A stretch of DNA of 64,000 nt, from the NCBI GenBank assembly GCA_964017235.1, contig OZ024931.1, forward strand, positions 122,895,530 to 122,959,529, in the 5' to 3' direction. Positions 1 through 10,706 of this stretch are shown piece by piece. The notes below the pieces were generated by a model. That model made no database searches. It saw only the letters and a program-made list of their open reading frames with translations, and was not told the origin of the DNA. Origin of the DNA: Sabellastarte sp. h YS-2021 (lineage: Eukaryota > Annelida > Polychaeta > Sabellida > Sabellidae). The stretch's first letter is position 1, and the number at the start of each line of letters is the position of its first letter. A program made the position numbers and the translations under genes.

Positions 1-2004
1 TATGAGGTTCCATAAATTTTATATTTTCTGACACAATTTACCTGTATAATTACGTAATGTTTTAGAGGGCTAGCTGTTCAATTGTGTACTTTAATAGCTC
101 TGGACTGGAAAAGGCCATGAATTGGGCTTGTAGCTCTGGATCCAGGGGTGAAGAGGGGGTAACTTTTATGAACCCTGGTCCACTATGCCAATCGATCCAT
201 CCCAATAACTCTGCGATCCTGAAAATAATTAGCTGCTTGGAAAGTCAGTCTTTTTATTTGGGCTTGTATTCCCAAATGCATCACACTTTGAAAGAATGTT
301 TACGTGGTTGACAACTTGTGAGATTTAAGTACAGTGCCAAACTATCCTATAGCTGTGGTGCTGAAGACAGAATTTGCACCACAGATTCTTTGAGTCTGAT
401 CACATAAATAGCAGATTGAAACTTATGGGTTCAAAATGACTGATGTATAGCCAGGTGGTAGCAATTTCATGGCCTTGAAACAGACAAGAGTGTTGTCATC
501 AATATACTGGTTAAGTGAAGGTCAATAGAGGGCTGTGTAAGTATATGTGTCACATCATCACATCTACTACTAAATGACACGTGTTAAGTGTATACAGCAG
601 CCTTCTGATCATGTTACACTTTCTGGGTTAGAGTATGTGGTTGTCAAAGTATGGAAGAAAACCTCATCAAATGTGACCTTGGGGCCATTCTGTTAATGGA
701 ATTGTGCCAATTTTTAACAATACAACCAGAGGGATTTAAACATACTTTGGCATATAATATGTAATAGACATTCCAAGTGATCAGTTCACTGATAAGAGAA
801 TCAGTTTGAATCAAAATCTTTAAAACAACCTTCTTTTCAGACGTTGTGTTGTATACGGAGAGTTTGTCTGTCTACCTTTTGATAAAGTTATGCATCAGTA
901 GTATTGAATAAGGAAGCAAATTTTAAAAATTGGTGTTTACAGCAAGTGCAGGTATATGCTATCAGTGGTAAGAAAGTGCTAATTACAGTAAAAAAACAAA
1001 AACCACACTTCTAGATTCTCATTCAGATAGTCAAAAAAATACTTTTGTTTTTCCACCCTTGTATGATACTGCTGTTCTAATAAATTCATCTAAATGTGTC
1101 CATTACTGTGGAAATAATTCTGTTAACAAGTAAAAAAATTGTTGAGTAAGACATATCTCTGAGACGTATTGATGTATGGAGTAGTAAATACAGTTAAGAA
1201 AATCGGGTCAAAGTCTGAACCGTGAGTAATAATCTGTAAATTGCTCTAATTGGGTAGTATGGCACTCATTTAAATACCAAACTCAATGATACAGCAAAAA
1301 ATATAAACACTTCAATTAAGTGTCTAAAATGCATTCTGGAATGGCAACCATTCTAGCAAGATGAAGTGATAAAAGGTGTTAAGACACTGAAGGCATAAAA
1401 CAGTGAGAATAATGCACTCAGTTTACTTTGTATGTATTTTTTCATTGATTGAGGGCCATCTGAGTTCAGAAATCAAGTTTTCAGATTGACTGGTTATAGT
1501 TGCAGTCTCACTGGTAATGATGTGCATCAGAAAGAACGGTATGTGTAGAATTATAATTAAAACTTATGGTTGTTTAAAATTTGGCAAATTTGTATTTTAA
1601 ATAGTGGGTGGCATTTTGCAAAAGTATTACTATACACAGGCTGCCACTCGCATCCCCTCCCCCCTCACCCCCCAAAAATATTGAAAACTGTTACGTCTGG
1701 TATAGTCAGGGTGACTGTTTTTATCATTAAGTGTGGAATCCTAAAATACAGGTCCAGTGACCAATAGTTGGAAATTCTACCATAATAGTGTACAATAATC
1801 ACAATATTATACAAATCTTAATACCGAATAATTAGTTTTCAAAAACTGTTGCACTACAAACTATAAATCCTGTTATACACAGTCTTGAGGGTTCAGAAAA
1901 ATACATTGACGTAACAAAACATTCCTGGATTACAGGATAAGTTTCAATGGAAAAAGCATTCTATTTCAATATATACTTTACTTTTCAACCTTACTTTTTC
2001 ACAG
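1..2004. other. Left host flank, no gene recognised
   Basis: AT-rich host DNA. Short open frames here carry no domain or codon signal I can support. It may be intron or upstream sequence of the candidate terminal exon at 2005-2107, but no earlier exon could be matched to it. Confidence 0.5.
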
Positions 2005-2107
2005 ATTGGCACCAAAGTTCAAGGATTCCTTCATTGCATTGAACCCCGACAAGCTCAACCAAAATGAACACATAACCTTTCCCACTGGTGAAAGTTCACA
2101 AAAATAG
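2005..2107 (+). CDS. Candidate terminal exon of an unidentified host gene
   Basis: A pyrimidine-rich tract ending in TTTTTCACAG (AG at 2003-2004) is followed by an open frame (codons from 2006) that reads hydrophilic residues, including KFKDSFIALNPDKLNQNE, to a TAG at 2105-2107. An AATAAA lies at 2313-2318, about 210 bp downstream, and the Polinton is inserted some 160 bp beyond that. Acceptor, protein-like composition, stop and polyadenylation signal together suggest a 3' terminal exon. I do not recognise the family and found no matching upstream donor, so this is an inference. Confidence 0.35.
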
Positions 2108-2470
2108 CTGCAAAGAATGCATTTGTAGTGCAGGAGTTTGTAAAACCATTGTGTTATATCAGGTACAATTGAAATTGTTACATACCGATTAACCCAGTTG
2201 AGTAAAAACTCTGAGACATGAGAATACATAGGGAATTCTAGATATAGGAGTTCTACTAAATGAGTTCAACAGTACGTACGCTAATACATAATAATAATAA
2301 TATTAAATACACAATAAAAATATATATTCTTTGGGATTTTCTTTTGTCTTGGTGAATATGAGGTACAGTAATGGTAAATATTTGCAAAGGAAACAGGGTG
2401 GTTAGGAACTGTGAACCTGTATAAATATATGCTTAACAGACAAAAACAGGCCAAGTGTGTAGTGCAAATA

Positions 2471-2476
2471 GCTGGA
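2471..2476. repeat. Polinton target-site duplication, left copy
   Basis: GCTGGA directly abuts the element's first base and recurs at 25799-25804 directly after its last base. A 6-bp duplication is the length known for Maverick/Polinton integration. Confidence 0.95.
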
Positions 2477-3695
2477 AGTAGTATATACCGAGTGTATATC
2501 GAGTCGAGTTTCCCATCAATCATGTCACTTTTTTGACAGCTGTGCAGCTGTTGCTGCAGATGGTAGATGGATGGCTAGGTAGGGTAGGGTCGATACTAGC
2601 TCTATACAGGTGATTGGGCTCTATACAGGTTCTTGAGACTGGCTCAATGGGGACTTTTGTTTTACTTTGATAGTTTATAGCTATTACTCAGCTGAATCAT
2701 CACACAGCTGTGCTTTTTTAATGGGTGCAGCTCTTTGTCTGATTTTTTTTTTTTAATGGGTTAGCACAGCTGTGTTTAATGGGGCTTTGTCTGCTAGCTC
2801 CAAGCTTTGTTTTAATGTGGCTTTGTCTGCTAGATCTCGTGGCATTGTCAAATCAGCTGTGTTTTAATGGGGGTTATGTCTGCTTAATGGCAGTGTGTGC
2901 TTTTTAATGGGCAAGCTCTTTGTCTGATTTTAATGGGGGAATAGCACAGCTGTGTTTAATGGGGCTTTGTCTGCTAGCCCCAGCTTTGTTTTAATGGGGG
3001 CTTTGTCTGCTAGATCTCGTGGCAGGGTTAGAACTGTTTTAATGGAACCTTTATCTGCTACAAATGTTTAATGGGGCTTTGTCTGCTAGCCAAATTTTTA
3101 ATGGGGCTTTGTCTGCTGGCCATGCTTTGTTTAATGGCTAGCACAGCTGTGTTTAATGGGGCTTTGTCTGCTAGCCAATCTTTGTAAATGGGGCTTTGTC
3201 TGCTACCCATACTAGTTCACAGCTGTGGTTTTTTGAATGGAACTTTAATGGGGCTTTGTCTGCTGGCCATGCTTTGTTGTTTAATGGCTAGCACAGCTGT
3301 TTTTAATGGGGCTTTGTCTGCTAGGCCAAGCTTTGTTTTAATGGGGATTTGCTAGCCAAATTTTTTAATGGGGCTTTATCTTCTAGCCTACTGCATGATA
3401 TTACTACTGAAAACTGAATCATCTAATAGCCCTTTTTTCTGCTGATGGGGGCTTTGTCTGCTAGCCCATACTAGTTCACAGCTGTGGTTTTTTTTTTAAA
3501 TGGAACATTAATGGGGCTTTGTCTGCTGGCCATGCTTTGTTGTTTAATGGCTAGCACAGCTGTTTTTAATGGGGCTTTGTCTGCTAGGCCAAGCTTTGTT
3601 TTAATGGGGCTTTGCTAGCCAAATTTTTTAATGGGGCTTTATCTTCTAGCCTACTGCATCATATTACTACTGAAAACTGCTCTCCCAACCATCAT
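2477..3695. repeat. Left terminal inverted repeat of the Polinton
   Basis: It is the inverted counterpart of the right end. After a unique terminal segment of about 250 bp it becomes an irregular array of short units combining TTTAATGGGG, CTTTGTCTGCTAGCC and CACAGCTGTG. The inner edge is set where the shared 'CTACTGCATCATATTACTAC' segment ends. No gene is seen in it. Confidence 0.88.
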
Positions 3696-3723
3696 GCTAA
3701 ACACAGCTAGCCACATTGGAGGT

Positions 3724-3945
3724 CTATTGAAAATCTCCATTCCCAATTAAAATTAACTTGAAATTTCGAACCCCAGGGTAAGCACTCGAACGCAATTCCT
3801 CATATACATTCTCAGTATCACTTGTTTAGTGATATGGCTTTATGAAAACAAAACAATTGCTCTCTATCGTATCTCTCACTTATTATACTGAATCTTTAAT
3901 GTTATGGCTATTAGGGTTAGGGCTTTGGGTTTAGAGATGAAAAAT
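3724..3945 (+). repeat. Dispersed Polinton repeat, long form, copy next to left TIR
   Basis: It begins with the family core (TGAAAATCTCCATTCCCAA, then ATTTCGAAC and GGTAAGCAC) and ends with TTAGGGTTAGGGCTTTGGG. The same long form lies inverted beside the right TIR (24119-24265) and in the intron at 17429-17612, so this copy effectively lengthens the inverted repeats. Confidence 0.8.
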
Positions 3946-4600
3946 CTTAATTGAACAAACTCCTAGATAAAGTAAATCTCATTTGCATGCAAATCCTAAT
4001 TTTCTTTACATCACAAAGACCATTAAATCAGATAATGCACTAGATAAAAAAAATTTAATATCAAATCTGAATCTACTCTCCTTTGTTACTTTATTTCCTT
4101 TGTATGGTTTCCAGCCAATCTGTTACCCTCTCACCTGTTCCCTTTTATATTTCCCACATCTGCATCTTTGACAGAAGGCCCATTGTTCTATTATTAAAAA
4201 TGTGTCACTTATTTTTATCATAATTTTTACATAAATATTATAGCCCTCACAAAGACCTCCCCAACCCCCCCTCAAACCCACCCTTTCGTATTTCTCACCT
4301 CTATCTCATTATGTGACTGTCATTGGGAGCTCATACGTTAACTGACAAATACCTGTCTAGCACAAAGACTGCCTTAACTTTATTTTCCTATATTTAAACT
4401 TTCTCCTTTCACTCACATCTGTCTAATAACTCTTGTTTTATGTAACACGGGCTATTTATACTGGTAATGAAATGCTGAGCTTGCTTTTTTTTATAAAATT
4501 TTTTCTCTGACATAAGGATCCTGACACTCTTTTCAACACATTTACTAAAATTGCTGATAAGACTAAATCTTTTCTATAGTAATTATAAACTCCCCAGTCG
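3946..4600. other. Polinton leader region, non-coding
   Basis: AT-rich, with pyrimidine-rich stretches. No gene is supportable. It precedes the TATA-led unknown ORF at 4704. Confidence 0.5.
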
Positions 4601-4601
4601 C

Positions 4602-4609
4602 TATATAAA
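4602..4609 (+). promoter_or_regulatory. TATA box for the 4704 ORF
   Basis: TATATAAA lies about 100 bp before the ATG at 4704. Comparable TATA motifs precede most gene groups in this element. Confidence 0.6.
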
Positions 4610-4703
4610 CCCCTGGGAAATCTGTTTTTGTGAAATATTAAATGCTTATCACTCTTGCGGAATTCTGCAAAAATTATTTTGATATAAAAAAGAATTGTTA
4701 GAA

Positions 4704-5111
4704 ATGTCTCAATCAGGATTAACTCTTAGGGATCTATTTCTACAGGTGGGAGATATGAACCTTCAGCACCCAGATTATTTTTTAGAGATGGCACTCAATA
4801 CCTTTCATATTAAAAATTGTACATGCCTAGGGGTGTCATTGTTTTATGTCTCATGCTTCATCTGGCATTATCCATCCTATACTCACAGGATTCTTCTTAC
4901 AGCCTTTAGAGCCTACAAGAACAAACTTATTAAATCCTATTTAGGATGGAGAAAGAGGATGAAAACATATTCGACTCAGGCTCAGCAAATGCGAAGAATT
5001 ATGCTTAATAGAATGGTTTCAGGTCAGAGAATGCGTAGACAGGTTATGAGACAGATGGGTATGGAAATCAATGATTCAGACTCTGAAGACGAAGGCATTC
5101 ACTCTGTCTAG
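4704..5111 (+). CDS. Small unknown Polinton protein, 135 aa
   Basis: The first ATG in the open frame is at 4704, giving 135 residues. The middle part is hydrophobic and aromatic (including VSLFYVSCFIWHYPSY). The C-terminal half is strongly basic (arginine and lysine clusters around RRIMLNRMVSGQRMRRQ) and ends in a short acidic stretch with DSDSEDEG. It sits directly upstream of the polymerase gene on the same strand, each with its own TATA motif, so it is probably an early-type gene. I do not recognise the family. A DNA-binding or membrane-associated accessory of replication is possible but is only inferred from charge and position. Confidence 0.6.
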   Translation: MSQSGLTLRDLFLQVGDMNLQHPDYFLEMALNTFHIKNCTCLGVSLFYVSCFIWHYPSYTHRILLTAFRAYKNKLIKSYLGWRKRMKTYSTQAQQMRRIMLNRMVSGQRMRRQVMRQMGMEINDSDSEDEGIHSV

Positions 5112-5169
5112 AACTCATTAATCATCTGAAATCTTCAACAAAATCAATAATAATTGCAAGACACTCCCC

Positions 5170-5177
5170 TATATAAA
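5170..5177 (+). promoter_or_regulatory. TATA box for the polymerase gene
   Basis: TATATAAA lies about 62 bp before the polymerase ATG at 5239, the same spacing seen for the ATPase and penton genes on the other strand. Confidence 0.65.
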
Positions 5178-5238
5178 CTGGAAAATCTTCAACATATTAT
5201 AATATCTCCTTATTTTTCATATCTGAATACCCTGTACC

Positions 5239-8200
5239 ATGGAGTGTAGATGTTATTTATGTGGTTCTAACCTACTGAATCAGAAAAATCTACTTCATCA
5301 CCAGAAGTATTGTCACCAAGTAACAGATAAGATACAAGAGAAATGCAGGATATGTGATCGACAATTCCATGATAACCAGGCCTTGTGTTTACATCTTCAA
5401 AAATGTGGAAAATATATCTGTAGGAGCTGTGATCTTCCATTTCTTACAACAGAGGCCCTCAACTTTCATGTGGAGACATTTCATAAGAAATCTACAGCTG
5501 CTAAATCTTACAGATGTGGCATTTGTAAATGCAATTTTGAGGGTAGGAGGGCCCTGTACACGCATAGAATGAGACAACATGGAGGCAACAATGATGACCC
5601 TGTCCTACCAGCCTTTATTGTAGATAATGATGACGAAAATTTACGTGAGATTTACGTTACAAACATAGATCACATACAGGCTAACCATCAAGAGACTGAA
5701 CTAAAGAATATCTACAATTTTCCAACCAATAATCTGCATGGGGGTTACAGGGAGATTCGATCCCAGGTGAGGGAAATCTATCAGAACCTACACAATGCCT
5801 TCAGGATTAATCTCGCCTTTGGAACCATTTTATTTAACAATGAAACAAGGGAATACAGATATTTTGTTCCACATTACAACAGTAAGATTCTTCAATATCC
5901 TTTTCGAATTTCGAATATGAATAGTATTCGTTTTTTGATGAATAAGTTAGCTGGAATCGATATAATTACACAAGCAAGATCAGATAGACCCTCTACTGCC
6001 TGGAGCCTCGCCTTCATAACTAATGTGCAGTATGTAGTTTTTAAAACAGAGTTTCCATTGGGAAATGCTGAAGACCTGCCAGATTACATCAAACAGAATA
6101 GGAATCTGAAGACAATGTATATAGACAAATGGACGGGCAAACCATATACAGACAATTTATGTTTCTTCAGATGTCTTCGACAACATTTTAATGGTAACAA
6201 AGATTTCCTCGAATATTTTCGTGTATGGATGAATTTTAAAAAATCAGAAAAATTAGGAAATTCTACTGGACAATTTACTGGTGTGACTATGGATGAGATG
6301 ATGGATCTAGAAAGATGTTTTAATGTAAAAATTTTGATATATTCTCTGTCACCAGATGGAGTTGTCTGTAATCTGTATAAATCTGTAAATAATTATGATA
6401 GTAAGATGTATCTTAATGTACATGAAAACCACCTTAGTTATATTGTAGATATAAATAAATTCGCTAAAAAATTTCAATGCGAGAAGTGTCTTAAGTTGTT
6501 CACAAGAGAGTGGAACATGCAAAGACACTACAAAGTATGCTATGATAGAACTATCTACCATTTTCCAGGTGGCTTCCATAAGTCACCCTTAACCATATTC
6601 GAAAAACTCGAATCTCTAGGAATACATACCTCTGAGCAATCTAGATATTATAAACTCTTTGCAGTGTGGGATATGGAGGCCATGCTTCAAAAAACGAACC
6701 ACAGCACCACGAGTAAATTGAACTGGATATCCAAACATGTTCCCATTAGTGTGAGTGTAGCTTCTAACATAACCAATTTTGAAACACCGAGATGTTTTAT
6801 CAATCCGGATCCGACAATTTTGATTCAAAATATGATGGAATATCTCAGACTGATTAGTATAGCCGCTCGTAAACAAATCTCCTGCAAATATTTTCATGTT
6901 TTATATGAACTGGATGAGCTCATTCAGAAATATAAAGAGGATGGGGAGCAGGCGGATTCGGATTTCGAATCAGAGGACTGGGAAGAGGAACTCGAGTCGG
7001 ACGAATCTGATTCAGAATCCAATATTGTCTTTACTCCAAGTAAAAAGATTCTGTCACATTTCATATCCAATATTCAACAAGTTAAGAAAGAGTTTCTTAC
7101 TTACATTACCCAACTACCTGTTATTGGATTTAATTCAGGTAGATACGATCTGAATTTAATTAAGACTGATATTCTCAAGTATATAAGTTTAAATTACACA
7201 GAAAATGAAATCTTCACCATCAAAAAAGAAAACAGCTATCTCACCATAGGTACTCCACATATGAAATTTTTAGATATTTCTAATTATTTAGCAGCTGGAT
7301 GTTCCTATGAGAAGTTTCTTAAAGCCTATGGTTGTGACATTCCAAAAGGTGTATTTCCTTATGAATGGTTTGATTCTCTTGAAAAATTAGACTGCACCTG
7401 CTTACCGGAAATGAAAGATTTCTATTCTAAAATGAAGATGTCTAACCCATTAGAATCTGAGTCTGAGTATGAAGAGCTTAGAAATCTTTGGAATAAGAAT
7501 GGTATGAGGACTTTTAGGGATTATTTAATACATTACAATAATCTAGATACTGGACCCTTCTGTGAAGCCCTCACTACTTTCATAGATCTTTATGTATCGG
7601 AAGGGATAGATATTTTTAAAGATTACATCACCTTGCCTGGTGTAGCCAGAAAAATGATCTACACCTCCTCAGAGAGTAATTTTGCACTCTTCAATTCAGA
7701 TAACGCAGACCTATACTATACATTTAAACAAAATATTGTGGGAGGTCCTAGCATAATTTTTAGCAGATATCAAGAAAAAGGGGTAACAAAAATTAAAAAT
7801 GTAGAAAATAACTTATGTGAGAGCGTGGTGGGTTATGACTGTAATGGCCTCTATTCCTATGCTATCAAGCAACTAATGCCAGCCGGTGTGTATGTAAGAA
7901 GATTCCCTGAAAACCATTTTAGACCAGAGGTTAGCGAAAGGTACATAGATTCATACGTTTGGTTAGATTATCTCAGCTGTAAAGAGGGAATAAAAATTCG
8001 ACATAAATTAAATAATCAAAAAGAGGTGAGAATAGGGAACTTTAGGGTAGATGGTTTTTGTTATCAAAATAAAACAGTTTATGAATTTAACGGATGTTAT
8101 TACCACGGTTGTAAATTTAACTGCTTTATAGTTAAAAATTTAAAAAACAAAACCTGGTCAGAAAGACTGAAAAAAGTGCAACAGAGGGATAAAGCTAGAA

Positions 8201-10056
8201 AGAACTACATAATTTCACAGGGTTATAAATTTGTGGCTATTCAGCAATGTCAATTTATCTCCAAAATAAAACCCAAATGCCTCCGATTTTATGAACATTA
8301 CCTCCCTTCTTACTACAGGAAAAATAAGGGGGATTTAACACACTCAAAGATCTTAACAGATGTTAAAAATGGAAGATTGTTTGGTGCATTAGAGGTAGAT
8401 ATCCAGGTGGAGGAGGGGCATGAAGATTTCTTTCAAGAATATCCCCCCTTTTTTGCTACTTGTGAGGTACCAATGGAGGTAATAGGTTCACATATGCTCT
8501 CCTATTGTAACGCCAATGACATTCAATTTAAAAGTAAAAGACTTCTGATTAGTGGGCTTAAGGCTCGCAAAATTTTACTTGCCACCCCCCTTTTGCAGTG
8601 GTATCTGAAAAATAAATGTCAAGTCTCAAAAATCTATCAGATAATCAAATTTCAACCCAAACCCTCATTCACTTCATTCATAGATAAGGTGACCCATCAC
8701 AGGATTCAGGGTGAATTAGAGGCGGATAAAGCAATTATAGGGGACACCTTCAAATTGATAAGTAATTCCAGTTATGGTTCCTTTCTCATGAATAAAACTA
8801 AACATTCTAATGTGAGATATCTAGTGGATAAGAATAAAGTCCGAAAAATAATAAACTCTTGCATTTTTAAAGATATGCAGGATATTAATGGAGTTTTTGA
8901 GGTAGAGACCTATAAGTCTAGAATTGTGATGGATAACCCTATACAAATTGGTTTTTTTATTTTACAATATGCAAAGTTAAGAATGTTGGAATTTTATTAT
9001 GACTGCTTACTGAAATACCTTAGACCCCAGTCATTTGAATTAACGGAAACTGACACCGATAGTCTGTATATGGCTATAAATCAATCTGATCTAGATCTTT
9101 GTGTTAGGGGAAGATACCGACAGAAATATCATAAGGAAATTTTTGGGTCCTGTTCTGATGAGTTGAATGCACTCTGGTTTCCAAGACGCTGCTGCTCCCA
9201 CCATATCACCATAGATAAGAAAATCCCAGGGATTTTTAAGAAAGAATTCTCTGGATTTCGAATGTTATCACTCTGTTCAAAATCCTATATCATAGAGGAT
9301 CAGGATGGTAAACAGAAAATATCTTCTAAAGGTATTTCTAAAAAAAATTTAACTGATGCTATGGCTAAATTTACTCACACTCTAAGCACTGGAGAGACAA
9401 GTTTCTCCACCAATTTAGGATTTAGAATGAGGGATGCTAATATGTTTACCTATTCACAAACTAAAATAGGATTCAATTATTTTTATTGTAAGAGAGAGGT
9501 GCAAGATGATGGGATCACAACCAGACCTTTAAATATAACCCTCTCACCATGGGAAAGAGAATCCCTGGTTGTATCAGAGGTACAGGATCCCCTATCTAAT
9601 CTGTACTATTCTCAGATGAGAGTAGACGCCTTATCTTATCATTCAATTGAACAAATGTTTTATCACCTTTTAGCCAAACATTACAAAAATATTACACTTT
9701 GTCATAAGATTTTGCTGGAAACAGATCCCCTTAATGTATACAATCATCTTGACAAAACATTTATCTCAAAAAGTAGAAATGAAGAAATTAAGAAGGATAT
9801 TATGCACCTATGTGTCTCTGAAAAATTTAGGCAGTGTCAAAATTTTCGAGATAGACTAGTATCTGTTAATGATAAGGCTATTTATTATAAGCAGCCTAAT
9901 TATAGTAGAGAGGATGAGGCCTATTGGGGTGTCAGTAACCCCACTAAACTCATTTCTGTGCTTCCCCCTAATTCTCTAGCCGGAAATAACATCATGGGTG
10001 AGCTAATTATGGATTGCTGTCGAAAATTTTCTACTGAAATCTCCATTCCCAATTAG
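5239..10056 (+). CDS. POLB: Protein-primed family B DNA polymerase with zinc-finger and OTU-like N-terminus
   Basis: 1605 aa, uninterrupted, and expected to replicate the element's linear DNA from its ends. Four C2H2-type fingers occupy about residues 4-115. An OTU-like block follows: D305-N-L-C308-F-F-R with a histidine motif HENHLSYI at 395-402. A fifth C2H2 finger lies at about 414-434. The 3'-5' exonuclease motifs are D478-M-E480, GFNSGRYD ending at D637, and YNNLD ending at D770. Polymerase motifs are YDCNGLYSY (D867), K1172-LISNSSYG (N1176, Y1179) and DTDS (D1272, D1274). A cysteine/histidine motif FNGCYYHGC typical of Polinton enzymes lies between A and B. The last codons and the TAG are supplied by a copy of the dispersed repeat (see 10034-10091). 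Protein-primed synthesis is known for the family; OTU activity is inferred from motif order only. Confidence 0.96.
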   Translation: MECRCYLCGSNLLNQKNLLHHQKYCHQVTDKIQEKCRICDRQFHDNQALCLHLQKCGKYICRSCDLPFLTTEALNFHVETFHKKSTAAKSYRCGICKCNFEGRRALYTHRMRQHGGNNDDPVLPAFIVDNDDENLREIYVTNIDHIQANHQETELKNIYNFPTNNLHGGYREIRSQVREIYQNLHNAFRINLAFGTILFNNETREYRYFVPHYNSKILQYPFRISNMNSIRFLMNKLAGIDIITQARSDRPSTAWSLAFITNVQYVVFKTEFPLGNAEDLPDYIKQNRNLKTMYIDKWTGKPYTDNLCFFRCLRQHFNGNKDFLEYFRVWMNFKKSEKLGNSTGQFTGVTMDEMMDLERCFNVKILIYSLSPDGVVCNLYKSVNNYDSKMYLNVHENHLSYIVDINKFAKKFQCEKCLKLFTREWNMQRHYKVCYDRTIYHFPGGFHKSPLTIFEKLESLGIHTSEQSRYYKLFAVWDMEAMLQKTNHSTTSKLNWISKHVPISVSVASNITNFETPRCFINPDPTILIQNMMEYLRLISIAARKQISCKYFHVLYELDELIQKYKEDGEQADSDFESEDWEEELESDESDSESNIVFTPSKKILSHFISNIQQVKKEFLTYITQLPVIGFNSGRYDLNLIKTDILKYISLNYTENEIFTIKKENSYLTIGTPHMKFLDISNYLAAGCSYEKFLKAYGCDIPKGVFPYEWFDSLEKLDCTCLPEMKDFYSKMKMSNPLESESEYEELRNLWNKNGMRTFRDYLIHYNNLDTGPFCEALTTFIDLYVSEGIDIFKDYITLPGVARKMIYTSSESNFALFNSDNADLYYTFKQNIVGGPSIIFSRYQEKGVTKIKNVENNLCESVVGYDCNGLYSYAIKQLMPAGVYVRRFPENHFRPEVSERYIDSYVWLDYLSCKEGIKIRHKLNNQKEVRIGNFRVDGFCYQNKTVYEFNGCYYHGCKFNCFIVKNLKNKTWSERLKKVQQRDKARKNYIISQGYKFVAIQQCQFISKIKPKCLRFYEHYLPSYYRKNKGDLTHSKILTDVKNGRLFGALEVDIQVEEGHEDFFQEYPPFFATCEVPMEVIGSHMLSYCNANDIQFKSKRLLISGLKARKILLATPLLQWYLKNKCQVSKIYQIIKFQPKPSFTSFIDKVTHHRIQGELEADKAIIGDTFKLISNSSYGSFLMNKTKHSNVRYLVDKNKVRKIINSCIFKDMQDINGVFEVETYKSRIVMDNPIQIGFFILQYAKLRMLEFYYDCLLKYLRPQSFELTETDTDSLYMAINQSDLDLCVRGRYRQKYHKEIFGSCSDELNALWFPRRCCSHHITIDKKIPGIFKKEFSGFRMLSLCSKSYIIEDQDGKQKISSKGISKKNLTDAMAKFTHTLSTGETSFSTNLGFRMRDANMFTYSQTKIGFNYFYCKREVQDDGITTRPLNITLSPWERESLVVSEVQDPLSNLYYSQMRVDALSYHSIEQMFYHLLAKHYKNITLCHKILLETDPLNVYNHLDKTFISKSRNEEIKKDIMHLCVSEKFRQCQNFRDRLVSVNDKAIYYKQPNYSREDEAYWGVSNPTKLISVLPPNSLAGNNIMGELIMDCCRKFSTEISIPN

Positions 10057-10091
10057 AATTAACAGGAAATTTTGAACCAGAAGGTAAGCAC
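10034..10091 (+). repeat. Dispersed Polinton repeat overlapping the polymerase stop
   Basis: Core of the family (TGAAATCTCCATTCCCAAT, then AATTAACAGGAAAT and AAGGTAAGCACC). The polymerase's last residues and its TAG lie inside this copy. Confidence 0.8.
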
Positions 10092-10235
10092 CCCAACGCA
10101 TTGCCTCTGAATTCCTGTCAGCGTTTTGTGATAGTACTGACTGAGGAACTCTGTTGAGCAGGACACAGATGATTCAAGTATGCAAATGTTTTTTTTGAAG
10201 AAATAACAGAGAAAATATATTTTAATGTAATACCA

Positions 10236-10241
10236 TTTATT
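10236..10241 (-). terminator. Polyadenylation signal for the minus-strand capsid group
   Basis: TTTATT on the plus strand is AATAAA on the minus strand, about 16 bp beyond the protease stop. It could serve a shared 3' end for the penton-to-protease group. Confidence 0.6.
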
Positions 10242-10256
10242 TCTTATAGTGAATCG

Positions 10257-10706
10257 TTACTTTACAAAGTTATTATTAAAAAATCTAATGATCATCTCCT
10301 CGTTACTTTTTAGGTTTACTGAAAAATCTGATAAAATACTTTGCATGGTTCTTCCTCTGCTACTGTGATAGCTATAATACAAACAAAATAATCCACATGT
10401 ATCTGTCTGATAATTTTGCACTCTCTTATTATTGTATTTGTATGATAATGCATTACTGAATAAATTATTAACTATGTCTCTCTTTGGTTGTTTTCCTGCT
10501 GAATCGAATTGTTCCACAACCTCATTATTCACCCGATGCAATACCACCCAATGGCTTCCCTTGTCAGTGGAGTAATCCAGATTAACAATAACTAGGGAGG
10601 GAATGGGTAGTTTTTTAGGGATAAGGTCTAGGGAATATACGCCATAGAATTGATCTCGAATTTTTTCATCCAACCTCATATACTTTGCAATTTCGTAGCT
10701 ATCCAT
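10257..10706 (-). CDS. PRO: Adenovirus-type cysteine protease (capsid maturation)
   Basis: 149 aa from the ATG at 10706. The catalytic set of the C5/C48 (adenain/Ulp1-like) family is visible in order: H52 in GSHWVVLH, D68 in EQFDSAG, Q100 in NYQTDTCG and the nucleophile C104. The family processes virion precursor proteins. The stop of the major capsid gene and this ATG share one base (TGATG), so the two are translationally close. The length fits minimal Polinton proteases. Confidence 0.92.
   Translation of the reverse strand: MDSYEIAKYMRLDEKIRDQFYGVYSLDLIPKKLPIPSLVIVNLDYSTDKGSHWVVLHRVNNEVVEQFDSAGKQPKRDIVNNLFSNALSYKYNNKRVQNYQTDTCGLFCLYYSYHSSRGRTMQSILSDFSVNLKSNEEMIIRFFNNNFVK

Noticed and set aside
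2477-3695. CRISPR-like array
   Set aside because: The short repeats are irregular in length and spacing, lack unique spacers, and are mirrored at the other end as TIR sub-repeats in an animal element.
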